Of a stretch of DNA of 64,000 nucleotides, positions 24,997 to 33,246 are shown one piece after another (position 1 is the stretch's first letter; each line of letters begins with the position of its first letter). The position numbers and the translations under genes were made by a program. The stretch comes from JBEVOS01 sp044226655 (GTDB lineage: Bacteria; Pseudomonadota; Alphaproteobacteria; Caulobacterales; Aquidulcibacteraceae), in the NCBI GenBank assembly GCA_044226655.1, contig JBGAGO010000001.1:434001-498000 (forward strand). The letters are read 5' to 3'. The notes under the pieces are model-generated. The model did no database searches, was not told where the DNA came from, and saw nothing but the letters and a program-made list of their open reading frames with translations.

Positions 24997-27096
24997 TCAA
25001 GCGGCGTCGTGCGCAGCGACCGCTTCGCGCTGGGCGCGCAACATCTGGCCGAATTGCTGGGGCGGAACGGCGGCGCCGTAGAGGAATCCCTGGCCGTAGC
25101 GGCAGCCGCGCGCCATCAGGAAATCGGCTTCCTGCTGGCGCTCCACGCCCTCGGCGACGACCGCAAGGTCCAGCTCGCGCGCCATGGCGAGCATCATCTG
25201 CACGATCGCCGGCGCCTGCGGCTCGCCGCGCTCCAGGCCGCGCACGAATTGTTGATCGATCTTGATGACATCGAACGGCAGGCGCGTCAGCGCCGACAGG
25301 CTCGAATGGCCACAGCCGAAATCGTCGATCGCAAAGCGCACGCCGCGCCGTTTCAGCGGCTCGATCTGGCGCACCGTGCGCTCGGGATCTTCCATGGCGA
25401 CGGTTTCGGTGATCTCGAGCTCGAGAAAGCTCGGCGGCAGGCCGGCATGCTCCAGCACACGCAGCACGTGCTCGGCGAACTTCTCCTGCCGGAATTGCAG
25501 CGCCGAGACGTTGACCGCCACCTGCACGGGCAGGCCCTCGCGCGCCCAGGCCGCCGCCTTCCAGCACGCCTCGCGCAAGATCGCATCCGACACGGGGCCG
25601 ATGAGGCCATTCTCCTCGGCGGCGGGAATGAATTTCGCGGGGCTCACGATGGTGTGGTCGGGCCGCACCCAGCGCGCCAGCGCCTCCGCCGATTCGATGC
25701 GGCCGGTGGCGAAATTGATCTTCGGCTGGAAGAACGCCTTGAACTCATTGCGCTCGATCGCGGCGCGCATTTCACGCTCGAACGTCACGCGGCTCACCGC
25801 TTCGCGGTCGAGCGATTTGGTGAACACTTTGAGCCCGGCTTCGGCGTTGCGCGCCGCGCTGCGCGCCAGCGCGGCATGGCGCAGCACGGTATCGGCGTCG
25901 CGGCCATCGCGCGGCGCCACCGCCACGCCGCAGGTCGCGCCCAGATGAATCTTGTGCGAGCGCCATTCGAAGGGCTGATTCAGCGCAGAATTGACCATTT
26001 GCGCAAACCGCGCCGCCTCGGACGCATCCGTGATGCTCGGCGCCAACAGCGCGAAATCATGATTGCGCAGGCACGCGATCAGCGCCGGCCGCGCATGCGA
26101 GGATTGCACCCGCACGACCTTGTCCACCGTGCGCACCGCCTGCACGAGGCGGCCCGCGATCAGCGTCAGCAATTCCTGAACGGAATCCTGATCGAGCGTT
26201 TCGGTGAGCCGGCGCAGCCGCTCGAACTCGAACAGCATGATCGCGGCCGCCGATTCCTCCTGCCCCGCGCGCGCGATGCATTCGTTGAGCTCGCGCGCGA
26301 ACCGCTCCTGATTCGGCAGCTTGGTGACGGGATCGACGAACGCCAATTGCTCGATCCGTTTCATCGATCCCTGAATGCGGCGCATCATGTGATTGAAGGC
26401 GTTCGCCAGCGTTTCGAACTCGTCGCCGGTGCGGATGTCGATCTGGCGGCCGAGCCGCGCCGCGTTTGCTTCGCTCACGAACGCCGTCAGCGCCCGCAGC
26501 GGTCCGGTGAGGCGGCGCACGAACACGTAGGTCAACGGCGCGGCCAGCGCGAGGAAACAGGTCAAAGTCAGCAGGATCGGCACGATGAGCGACATGTGCG
26601 CCGCCGCGAGGCTCTGGCGCGACATCGCGATCACCAGCACGCCGACGATCTGCCCATTCTCGAAATTCGGCGCCGCCACCGCGACATCGCCCGCGCCCGT
26701 AAAATACCGGATTTCACGCGACGCCATCGCGCGCAACGCCGTCGTCCGCTCGGGCGCGGTCAAGGCGCCGCCATGCGCTGCGACGACGCGGCCGCGCGCA
26801 TCGAGGATGACCGCGCGCTCCAGATGCGGGACTTCCGCGAGGCGATCGGTGACCGAGGCGAGCGCGGCGACGTTATGGCTGGCGAGATTGGCGGCGGTGT
26901 AGCGGCGCAGAAGCGTGGCGAGCTGCGCGCCCGTCTCCTTGCCCTGGCGCACCACTTGGCCCTGCTGCGCCGCGACCGCGACGACGCCGCACACGACCGC
27001 CATGCACGATACGAGCAGAACGGTGAACACGGTCGCGCGCGCGGCCAGATCCAGCCGCTTGCGCTTGCCCTCCGTGCTGACCTCGCGCGCACGCAT
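24997..27096 (-). CDS. Membrane-bound EAL-domain c-di-GMP phosphodiesterase with degenerate GGDEF
   Basis: The 699-residue protein has a membrane segment at about 21-43, a periplasmic sensor part, a second segment at about 169-192, and a HAMP domain (about 193-245, TGDEFETLANAFNHMMRRIQ). A GGDEF-like domain (about 255-420) lacks the GGDEF signature, so it is not a cyclase. The EAL domain keeps ESAEALARW, NVSALQF, ELEITET, IDDFGCGHSSL and KIDQQFV, so it may hydrolyse c-di-GMP. Start 27096 has GAGGAAA upstream. It is divergent from hisB across an AT-rich gap with inverted repeats. Confidence 0.9.
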   Translation of the reverse strand: MRAREVSTEGKRKRLDLAARATVFTVLLVSCMAVVCGVVAVAAQQGQVVRQGKETGAQLATLLRRYTAANLASHNVAALASVTDRLAEVPHLERAVILDARGRVVAAHGGALTAPERTTALRAMASREIRYFTGAGDVAVAAPNFENGQIVGVLVIAMSRQSLAAAHMSLIVPILLTLTCFLALAAPLTYVFVRRLTGPLRALTAFVSEANAARLGRQIDIRTGDEFETLANAFNHMMRRIQGSMKRIEQLAFVDPVTKLPNQERFARELNECIARAGQEESAAAIMLFEFERLRRLTETLDQDSVQELLTLIAGRLVQAVRTVDKVVRVQSSHARPALIACLRNHDFALLAPSITDASEAARFAQMVNSALNQPFEWRSHKIHLGATCGVAVAPRDGRDADTVLRHAALARSAARNAEAGLKVFTKSLDREAVSRVTFEREMRAAIERNEFKAFFQPKINFATGRIESAEALARWVRPDHTIVSPAKFIPAAEENGLIGPVSDAILREACWKAAAWAREGLPVQVAVNVSALQFRQEKFAEHVLRVLEHAGLPPSFLELEITETVAMEDPERTVRQIEPLKRRGVRFAIDDFGCGHSSLSALTRLPFDVIKIDQQFVRGLERGEPQAPAIVQMMLAMARELDLAVVAEGVERQQEADFLMARGCRYGQGFLYGAAVPPQQFGQMLRAQREAVAAHDAA

Positions 27097-27198
27097 GCGT
27101 GTTTCCTCGCAGGCTCGCCAAATCACCTGCGCCTCCGACCAACGTTTCTGCAGATGCAATTGTTAGTATGGACTAAAGGCGATTGGTTGTATTATTGA

Positions 27199-27245
27199 GC
27201 TTGTATCAAGCAATACACGGTCAATACTTGTTATCCATGTATTGA
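27199..27245. promoter_or_regulatory. Inverted repeats in the hisB/EAL divergent promoter region
   Basis: GCTTG-TAT-CAAGC (27199-27211) and TCAATAC-(11)-GTATTGA (27221-27245) lie in an AT-rich gap between the two divergent genes; a third CAATAC occurs at 27211-27216. Their position just upstream of the hisB start suggests operator or promoter-proximal sites. No regulator is identified. Confidence 0.35.
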
Positions 27246-27259
27246 CGCACGGAGCGGAC

Positions 27260-27847
27260 ATGCGCGCGGCGCAAATCAAGCGCGACACGAAAGAAACCAA
27301 GATCACGCTCGAGCTCGATCTCGACGGGACGGGCAAAGCCGCGATTTCCACCGGGATCGGCTTCTTCGATCACATGCTCGAAAGCTTCGCCAAACACGGC
27401 ATGTTCGATCTCACCGTGAAGGCCGAAGGCGATCTCCACGTCGACATGCACCACACGGTCGAAGACGTCGGCATTTGCCTCGGCGAAGCCACCAAGAAGG
27501 CGCTCGGCGATTTCGCCGGCATCCGCCGTTTCGGCCACGCCTACATTCCGATGGACGAAACCCTGTCGCGCGCGGCGGTCGATTTCTCCAACCGGCCCTA
27601 CATGATCTGGCGCGTCGCCCTGCCCCGCCCCAAGCTGGGCGAGATGGACACGGAACTGTTCAAGGAATGGTTCCACGCCTACGCCATGAATGCGGGCGCC
27701 TGCGTCCACGTGGAAAATCTCTACGGCGAGAACACGCACCATATCGTGGAGAGCTGCTTTAAGGCGCTGGCGCGCGCCGTGCGCATGGCGGTCGAGACCG
27801 ACCCGCGCCTGAAAGGCGCAGTCGCCTCCACCAAGGGCGTGCTCTAA
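27260..27847 (+). CDS. hisB: Imidazoleglycerol-phosphate dehydratase HisB
   Basis: The 195-residue monofunctional enzyme catalyses the dehydration step of histidine synthesis. Metal-binding motifs are GFFDHMLESFAKHG, DMHHTVEDVGICLGEA and, near the end, ENTHHIVESCFKALARA. ATG 27260 has GGAG 6 bases upstream; the TTG six codons earlier is less likely. It heads the hisB-H-A-F-E cluster. Confidence 0.97.
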   Translation: MRAAQIKRDTKETKITLELDLDGTGKAAISTGIGFFDHMLESFAKHGMFDLTVKAEGDLHVDMHHTVEDVGICLGEATKKALGDFAGIRRFGHAYIPMDETLSRAAVDFSNRPYMIWRVALPRPKLGEMDTELFKEWFHAYAMNAGACVHVENLYGENTHHIVESCFKALARAVRMAVETDPRLKGAVASTKGVL

Positions 27848-27856
27848 GTTACTCCC

Positions 27857-28495
27857 GTGCAAACCATTGCGCTCATCGATTACGGCGCAGGCAATCTGCG
27901 GTCCGTGGAGCGTGCGCTCGAAGCCGCCGCCCAGCGCGCCGCCACGCCCGCGCGCGTGGTGATGACGGACGATCCCGAGATCGTGCGCCGCGCCGACCGC
28001 GTGGTGCTGCCCGGCCAGGGCGCGTTCGACGATTGCATGAAGGGCCTTGAGGCACGCGCGGGCGTGATCGCCGCGATGGAAGAAAACGTGCGCGGCCGCG
28101 GCGTTCCTTTCCTGGGCATCTGCGTCGGCATGCAATTGCTGGCCGATATCGGGCGCGAACATGGCGGCTATCGCGGGCTCGGCTGGATCGGCGGCGAATG
28201 CCGCGAGCTCAAGATCGGCGCGCAGGACCGCCTGCCGCATATGGGCTGGAACCAGGCGCGCCCGACGCGCGCGCACCCCGTCGCCGCCCCGCTGGCGCCC
28301 GAGCGGCACGTCTATTTCTGCCATTCCTTCGCGCTCGCGCCGCCGGCGGAGACGGTGCTCGCCGACGCTGAACACGGCGAACGCTTCTGCTGCATGGTCG
28401 CCAAGGACAACATCGTCGGCGCGCAATTCCACCCGGAAAAGAGCCAGCGCGCCGGCCTGGACTTGCTGGCCGCCTTCATCGATTGGAAGCCGTGA
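27857..28495 (+). CDS. hisH: Imidazole glycerol phosphate synthase, glutaminase subunit HisH
   Basis: HisH releases ammonia from glutamine for HisF. The 212 residues have the start IALIDYGAGNLRSVERAL, the nucleophile elbow GICVGMQLL (Cys), and the His-Glu pair in GAQFHPEKSQ. It starts at GTG 27857. The stop overlaps the hisA start by one base (TGATG), so translation is coupled. Confidence 0.96.
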   Translation: MQTIALIDYGAGNLRSVERALEAAAQRAATPARVVMTDDPEIVRRADRVVLPGQGAFDDCMKGLEARAGVIAAMEENVRGRGVPFLGICVGMQLLADIGREHGGYRGLGWIGGECRELKIGAQDRLPHMGWNQARPTRAHPVAAPLAPERHVYFCHSFALAPPAETVLADAEHGERFCCMVAKDNIVGAQFHPEKSQRAGLDLLAAFIDWKP

Positions 28496-29217
28496 TGATC
28501 CTCTATCCCGCCATCGATCTGAAGGACGGCAAATGCGTGCGCCTGGCCGAGGGCCGCATGGACGAGGCCACAATCTTCAATGAAAGCCCAGCCGAACAGG
28601 CGGCCCTGTTTCAGAGCGGAGGCTTTCACTGGCTGCACGTCGTCGATCTCGATGGCGCAACATCCGGCGCGCCGAAGAACGCCGGCGCCGTGGCGCAGAT
28701 TCTCGCCACGGCGCGCATCCCGGTGCAGATCGGCGGCGGCGTGCGCACGATCGAGTCGATCGATTATTGGATCGACGCCGGCGCCACGCGCGTCATTCTC
28801 GGCACAGCCGCGGTGCGCAATCCCGCGCTGGTGCGCGAAGCCGCGCGCGAATTTCCCGATCGCATCGCCGTGGGCATCGACGCGCGCGGCGGCATGGTCG
28901 CCGTCGAAGGCTGGGTCGAGCAGACCGACATCTCCGCCGCCGATCTCGCGCGCAAATTCGAAGACGCGGGCGTCGCGGCTCTCATCGTCACCGATATCGG
29001 CCGCGACGGCTTGAAGACCGGCGTCAATCTTGCGCTCACGCAAGAGGTCGCGAACGCCGTGACCATTCCGGTCATCGCCTCGGGCGGCGTCAAAAGCGTG
29101 GACGACATTTCCGCCCTGCGCGCCCTGCCCGGCCGCGCCATCGCCGGCTGCATCCTCGGCCGCGCGCTTTACGACGGCGACATCGATCCCGCCGCCGCGC
29201 TGAAAGCTGCGTCGTGA
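28495..29217 (+). CDS. hisA: Phosphoribosyl-formimino-AICAR ribotide isomerase HisA
   Basis: The 240-residue TIM barrel is a half-repeat relative of HisF. It has YPAIDLKDGKCVRL (catalytic Asp), IGGGVRTIESIDYW, TDIGRDGLKTGVNLAL (second catalytic Asp) and IASGGVKSVDDI (phosphate binding). It begins inside the hisH stop codon. hisF follows after a 184-bp gap containing repeat copy K. Confidence 0.96.
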   Translation: MILYPAIDLKDGKCVRLAEGRMDEATIFNESPAEQAALFQSGGFHWLHVVDLDGATSGAPKNAGAVAQILATARIPVQIGGGVRTIESIDYWIDAGATRVILGTAAVRNPALVREAAREFPDRIAVGIDARGGMVAVEGWVEQTDISAADLARKFEDAGVAALIVTDIGRDGLKTGVNLALTQEVANAVTIPVIASGGVKSVDDISALRALPGRAIAGCILGRALYDGDIDPAAALKAAS

Positions 29218-29234
29218 CAAGCGCCGCGCTGTCT

Positions 29235-29393
29235 GCTCCCCCTCCCCGCGAGGGGAGGGGGCCGAGGGGTGGGGCGAAGCCCTACGCCTCCGTAAAGGCG
29301 CGCACGCCGCGCACCTCCGAGCGCACGCAAAAGAAAAAGCCGTTAAGTTTCACCCCACCCCCGGCCCCCTCCCCGCGCGGGGAGGGGGAAAGG
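29235..29393. repeat. Paired-palindrome repeat (copy K), between hisA and hisF
   Basis: The left arm has the palindrome CCCTCCCCgcgaGGGGAGGG followed by a GGGGTGGGGCGAA tail. The right arm, inverted, has TTTCACCCCACCCC then CCCTCCCCgcgcGGGGAGGG. About 70 bp separate the arms. With copy L it forms a subtype lacking the inner hairpin seen in the other copies. Confidence 0.8.
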
Positions 29394-29401
29394 TCCGCGC
29401 C

Positions 29402-30166
29402 ATGACTTTGGCCGCGCGCATCATTCCGTGCCTCGATGTGAAGGACGGCCGCGTCGTCAAAGGCGTGAATTTCGTGAACCTGCGCGACGCGGGCGATCCC
29501 GTGGAACAGGCCGCGCTCTACGATGCGCAGAACGCTGACGAGATCTGCTTTCTCGACATCACCGCCAGCCACGAGAAACGCGACATCATGATCGATGTCG
29601 TGAAGCGCACCGCCGATACGTGTTTCATGCCGCTCACGGTCGGCGGCGGGATCCGCAGCGTCGAGGACGTGCGCGCCCTCCTCCTCGCCGGCGCCGACAA
29701 GGTCGCGATTCAGACCGCCGCCGTGCAGAACCCCGATCTCATCGATGCGGCGGCCAACAAATTCGGCGGCCAGGCCATCGTGATCGTCGCCGATTGCAAG
29801 CGCGTCGGCGCCTCCTGGGAAATCTTCACCCATGGCGGGCGCAATCCCTCAGGCAAGGATGCGATCGCCTTCTGCGTCGATGCGGTCGCACGCGGCGCGG
29901 GCGAGCTCATGGTCACCTCGATGGACAAGGACGGCACGCAGGGCGGCTACGATCTCGACTTGCTCGGCGAAGTCACCAGCCGCGTGAAAACACCCGTGAT
30001 CGCGTCCGGCGGCGCCGGCAATGCGCAGCACCTGGTCGACGCTATCGTCAAAGGCGGCGCCAGCGCCGTGCTCGCCGCCTCCATTTTCCATTTCGGAACG
30101 CTCTCCATTGCGCAAGCGCGCGCCGCACTCGCCGAAGCCGGCGTGCCGCAACGAAGGATCGATTGA
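29402..30166 (+). CDS. hisF: Imidazole glycerol phosphate synthase, cyclase subunit HisF
   Basis: HisF joins ammonia from HisH to the ribotide, giving IGP and AICAR. The 254-residue TIM barrel has IIPCLDVKDGRVVKGVNF (catalytic Asp), GGGIRSVEDVRALL, TSMDKDGTQGGYDL (second catalytic Asp) and ASGGAGNAQHLVDAI. hisE follows immediately. Confidence 0.97.
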   Translation: MTLAARIIPCLDVKDGRVVKGVNFVNLRDAGDPVEQAALYDAQNADEICFLDITASHEKRDIMIDVVKRTADTCFMPLTVGGGIRSVEDVRALLLAGADKVAIQTAAVQNPDLIDAAANKFGGQAIVIVADCKRVGASWEIFTHGGRNPSGKDAIAFCVDAVARGAGELMVTSMDKDGTQGGYDLDLLGEVTSRVKTPVIASGGAGNAQHLVDAIVKGGASAVLAASIFHFGTLSIAQARAALAEAGVPQRRID

Positions 30167-30167
30167 G

Positions 30168-30488
30168 ATGACGACGCTCGGTCAGGCGCTCGATGCGCTC
30201 GCCGCCACCATCGCCCAGCGCGCCGGGGCCGATCCCAAAAGCTCCTACACGGCGCAGCTTCTGGCCGATGGGCCCGCCCGCTGCGCCAAAAAGCTCGGCG
30301 AAGAAGCCGTCGAAGCCGCGCTCGCCTGCGCGACGGGCGATAAACCCGGCCTCACCAGCGAAGCCGCGGATGTGATCTATCATTTGCTCGTCGCGCTACA
30401 GGCCGCCGGCGTCCCGCCCGAAGACGTCGCCGCTGCACTGGAACAGCGCAAGGGAACATCAGGACTGGAAGAAAAGGCGAGCCGCTGA
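30168..30488 (+). CDS. hisE: Phosphoribosyl-ATP pyrophosphohydrolase HisE
   Basis: The 106-residue all-helical enzyme hydrolyses PR-ATP, an early step of histidine synthesis. SYTAQLLADGPARCAKKLGEEAVE and the metal-binding EAADVIYHLLVAL are typical of the MazG-like fold. The ATG lies one base after the hisF stop. hisI, which catalyses the next step, is not in the window. Confidence 0.95.
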   Translation: MTTLGQALDALAATIAQRAGADPKSSYTAQLLADGPARCAKKLGEEAVEAALACATGDKPGLTSEAADVIYHLLVALQAAGVPPEDVAAALEQRKGTSGLEEKASR

Positions 30489-30496
30489 TTTGAAGC

Positions 30497-30639
30497 GCCG
30501 TGCTCCCCCGCGAGGGGGAGCTGTCAGCGCGTCCGCGCTGACTGAGGGGGCGGCGGCGCCACATCGAGCCTCGGGCTTCCGCCCCATCCGTCTCGCCGCT
30601 GCGCGGCGAGCCACCTTCCCCTCGCGGGGAAGGACGGCG
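30497..30639. repeat. Paired-palindrome repeat (copy A), between hisE and the Smr gene
   Basis: Left arm: GCTCCCCCgcgaGGGGGAGC, then CTGTC, an inner hairpin (AGCGCgtccGCGCT) and GACTGAGGGGGCGG. Right arm, inverted: CCGCCCCATCCG, the hairpin CTCGCCGctgcgCGGCGAG, CCACC and CTTCCCCtcgcGGGGAAG. It separates two convergent genes. Confidence 0.85.
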
Positions 30640-30645
30640 TGACCG

Positions 30646-31155
30646 CTACCCCTTCCGCTTCAGAAACACATACGTCGCGCCCACGCCGCCATGTGTGCGG
30701 TGCGCGGGGGCGGCGCCGGCGATGAGCGGGCGCACCGCGGCGTCGTGCAGCCAATCGGGCAGGCGCCGGCGCAACACGCCCTCTTCGCCCGCCCTGCCCT
30801 TCCCGGTCACGATCAGCACGACACGCAAGCCGCGTTGCGACGCCGAGGCGATGAAGCGATGCACCGCCGCGCGGGCGCCATCCTGCGTGTAGCCGTGCAG
30901 ATCGAGTTTGGCTTCGACCGCGACATCGCCGCGCCGCACGCGCCGCTCATTGCTGCGGTCCGCGACAGACGGCGGCGTCGGCGGGGGTTTCGGCTTCGTC
31001 TTGGCAATCGGCGCCGCTTTCGCCGCGGTCTTGCGCGGCGCGCTCTTCGCCGGATGTTCAATCGGTTCTGGCGCTTCGGGCCGGCGCGCCTTCACCGTGC
31101 GCGCAACACGGCGCCAGAGCGTGCGCTCTTCGCCGGTCAAATCGCGTTTCGACAA
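30646..31155 (-). CDS. Smr-domain protein
   Basis: The 169-residue protein has a basic, Pro/Lys/Ala-rich N-terminal half (about 1-80) and a C-terminal Smr domain with LDLHGYTQDGARAAVHRFI and VLIVTGKGRAGEEGVLRRRL. Short Smr proteins of this type bind or nick nucleic acids; the bacterial role is poorly known. It lies directly downstream of the Tim44-like gene (3 bp gap), the usual alphaproteobacterial neighbourhood, except that the mltA gene often found between them is absent. Confidence 0.9.
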   Translation of the reverse strand: MSKRDLTGEERTLWRRVARTVKARRPEAPEPIEHPAKSAPRKTAAKAAPIAKTKPKPPPTPPSVADRSNERRVRRGDVAVEAKLDLHGYTQDGARAAVHRFIASASQRGLRVVLIVTGKGRAGEEGVLRRRLPDWLHDAAVRPLIAGAAPAHRTHGGVGATYVFLKRKG

Positions 31156-31158
31156 ATC

Positions 31159-31746
31159 TTAAGCTTGGACGACGCGCGCCAGGCGCCAGTTCGGATCGGA
31201 CGAGCGCACCGAGCGCTCGAACGTCCAGCGCTCCTTCGTGTCGCGCAGATGATGCGGGCCCTCCGCCAGTTCGGCCTCGAACTTCACTGACACGCGCGCG
31301 ATGTCGCCGTCGAGCGCCGCATCCGCGATCTCGGCCGCGCGCAGGCGCACCAGTTCGGGCCCCTTCTCGCCTTTGGCGTCACGCGCATCGATGGCGGCGG
31401 TGTAGGTCTCGAACACCCGCGGCGTGAGAAGGCTGCGCAGCGCGTCCTTGTCGCCCTTGGCGTAGGCGGAGACGATCAGTTCATAGGCGCCGCGGGCGCC
31501 CGTGACGAAATGGTCGGGATCGAAATTCGGGTCGGCGCGGGCGATGTCGCTCAAACTGTCGCCCGCCGCGATCGGCGCGCCGGGCGCTTGCTGCGGCCGC
31601 TGATAGGGCGCGCGCGGCAATTCGCCTTGGGCCGGCTGTGGCTGCGGCTGCGAGGGCCGCTCCGACCCGGTGCGGCGTCCTAACACTGTGTAAAGACGGG
31701 CAAGAACGATGCCGGCGACCACAGCGAGGATGAAAATCTCGACCAT
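31159..31746 (-). CDS. Tim44-like domain protein (TimA-type)
   Basis: The 195-residue protein has one N-terminal membrane anchor (MVEIFILAVVAGIVLARLY), a Pro/Gln-rich linker (about 28-65) and a Tim44-like domain (FVTGARGAYELIVSAYAKGD, then WTFERSVRSSDPNWRLARV). In mitochondria the same fold belongs to the protein import motor; in alphaproteobacteria it is an inner-membrane protein of uncertain role. ATG 31746 fits better than a TTG four codons upstream. It is divergent from secB. Confidence 0.88.
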   Translation of the reverse strand: MVEIFILAVVAGIVLARLYTVLGRRTGSERPSQPQPQPAQGELPRAPYQRPQQAPGAPIAAGDSLSDIARADPNFDPDHFVTGARGAYELIVSAYAKGDKDALRSLLTPRVFETYTAAIDARDAKGEKGPELVRLRAAEIADAALDGDIARVSVKFEAELAEGPHHLRDTKERWTFERSVRSSDPNWRLARVVQA

Positions 31747-31900
31747 CGAGGTGTCCAAGGACGGTTTGCTCCGCGGGAAAGGGCGCGAGCCTGCTAGATA
31801 GTGTGCACGCAGGCCGCTCGCCAGCCAAGCCCATGTTGCGGGCCGAACACGCCCATGTTAGCCCGCGCGCCTTCCCAACCTCCTAAGACGAGCCCCGCCC

Positions 31901-32386
31901 ATGACAACCCTCGGCAGCGGCGATGGCGCGCCCGACGCGCCGCACCTTCGGGTGCTTGCCCAATACATCAAGGAATTCTCGTTCGAGAACCCGATGGCCG
32001 CTGCGTCAGCCCGCGCGCATGAGGCGCAGCCGATGATCGACATGGGCGTCGAGGTGAAATCCCGCCCCGCCTCGGAAGCGCCGAACGTGTTCGAGGTCGA
32101 TCTGCGCATCCATGTCGAAGCCAAGCAGGGCGAGACGGCCATGTTCATCGCCGATCTGGTCTATGCGGGTCTGTTCGAATTTCAGAACGTGCGCGACGAC
32201 GATATCGAGCCGCTGCTCTGGATCGAGTGCCCGCGTTTGCTCTTCCCGTTCAGCCGGCAATTGCTGGCCGAAATCACGCGCGAAGGCGGCTACCCGCCGC
32301 TGCTGATCAACCCGATCGATTTCACGCCGCTCTATTGGGCCGAGCTGAAAGAGCGCCAGGAACGCGGAACCGCGCCGCTGGCGTAG
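31901..32386 (+). CDS. secB: Protein-export chaperone SecB
   Basis: SecB keeps secreted precursors unfolded and hands them to SecA. The 161 residues have YIKEFSFENPMA near the start, VFEVDLRIHVEAKQGE, and the conserved CPRLLFPFSRQLLAEITREG with NPIDFTPLYWA. A short acidic, Gly/Asp-rich N-terminus is normal for the family. Confidence 0.96.
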   Translation: MTTLGSGDGAPDAPHLRVLAQYIKEFSFENPMAAASARAHEAQPMIDMGVEVKSRPASEAPNVFEVDLRIHVEAKQGETAMFIADLVYAGLFEFQNVRDDDIEPLLWIECPRLLFPFSRQLLAEITREGGYPPLLINPIDFTPLYWAELKERQERGTAPLA

Positions 32387-32395
32387 CGCGCGCCT

Positions 32396-32512
32396 TTCCT
32401 CCCCCTGCAAGAGGGAGGTGCGCCGCGAAGCGGCGTGGAGGGGGTGAGCCGCACGCACACCACGATGAGCTTGTTGCTTATCCCCTCCCCCTTTCAGGGG
32501 GAGGAGAAGGCC
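32396..32512. repeat. Paired-palindrome repeat (copy J), between secB and dnaQ
   Basis: Left arm: CCTCCCCCTgcaaGAGGGAGG, an inner hairpin CGCCGCgaaGCGGCG, and GGAGGGGGTGAGCCGC. The right arm keeps only the outer palindrome CTCCCCCtttcaGGGGGAG. It looks like a copy with a shortened right half. It separates convergent genes. Confidence 0.75.
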
Positions 32513-32517
32513 AGCGC

Positions 32518-33237
32518 CTACCCCTTCTTCCAGAGCGCTTCACCGCTCAGCGTGTCGATGAAGCTGGCGTGCAGCGCGGCTTCTTCCGCCGTGAGGCGCG
32601 GCTTCAGCGGCTTGGCGCGCGCGGCGCGGCGCGTCACGGCGAAGGTTGCGTTCTCTTCAATGATCTCGGCCGGCGCATCATCTTCCAGGGCGAGCTTCTG
32701 CTCGCGCCCGCCTTTGAGCTGCAGATAGACCTCGGCGAGGATTTTCGCATCGACCAGCGCGCCGTGGCCGCCCGGCCCTTTGCGCGCGGCGAGATCGAAG
32801 CCGTAACGGTCGAGCTCGAACCGCCGCGCCAGCGCGTCGAGCGAATTGGAGGCACCGCGGAATTTCGCCCGCGCGATCGCCAGCGTGTCGACACAGCGAT
32901 CCTGCGGGATAGGCGGCTGCTTCAGGCGGCCGAATTCGGCGTTCAGGAATTTCCGGTCGAATTCCGCATTGTGCGCGACCAGCGGCGCATCGCCGAAGAA
33001 ATCGATGATCTGCGCGCTCAAATCCGCGAACACGGGCTTGTCTGCGAGAAACGCCGTCGTCAGCCCGTGCACGCGCACGACCTCTTCCGGCACGTCGCAT
33101 TGCGGGCAGACGTAAAGATGCAGCGTGCGTCCCGTGGGCGCGAGGTTCCACAATTCCACGGCGCCGATCTCGACGATGCGATCGCCGAATTCCGGATCGC
33201 GCCCGGTGGTTTCCGTATCGAAAACGATTTCGCGCAT
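32518..33237 (-). CDS. dnaQ: DNA polymerase III epsilon subunit (proofreading exonuclease)
   Basis: The 239-residue DEDDh 3'-5' exonuclease has Exo I VFDTETTGRDP, Exo II in LVAHNAEFDRKFL and Exo III HGALVDAKILAEVYL with the conserved His and Asp. A C-terminal segment (about 185-239) contacts the polymerase. It is the last gene of the leftward PPSR-maf-aroE-coaE-dnaQ chain, 9 bp after coaE. Confidence 0.95.
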   Translation of the reverse strand: MREIVFDTETTGRDPEFGDRIVEIGAVELWNLAPTGRTLHLYVCPQCDVPEEVVRVHGLTTAFLADKPVFADLSAQIIDFFGDAPLVAHNAEFDRKFLNAEFGRLKQPPIPQDRCVDTLAIARAKFRGASNSLDALARRFELDRYGFDLAARKGPGGHGALVDAKILAEVYLQLKGGREQKLALEDDAPAEIIEENATFAVTRRAARAKPLKPRLTAEEAALHASFIDTLSGEALWKKG

Positions 33238-33246
33238 GGCTTTGGG

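Noticed and set aside
24955..27198. Long plus-strand open frame (747 codons) opposite the EAL gene
   Set aside because: Arg/His-rich antisense translation typical of high-GC DNA; the minus strand carries clear HAMP and EAL motifs.
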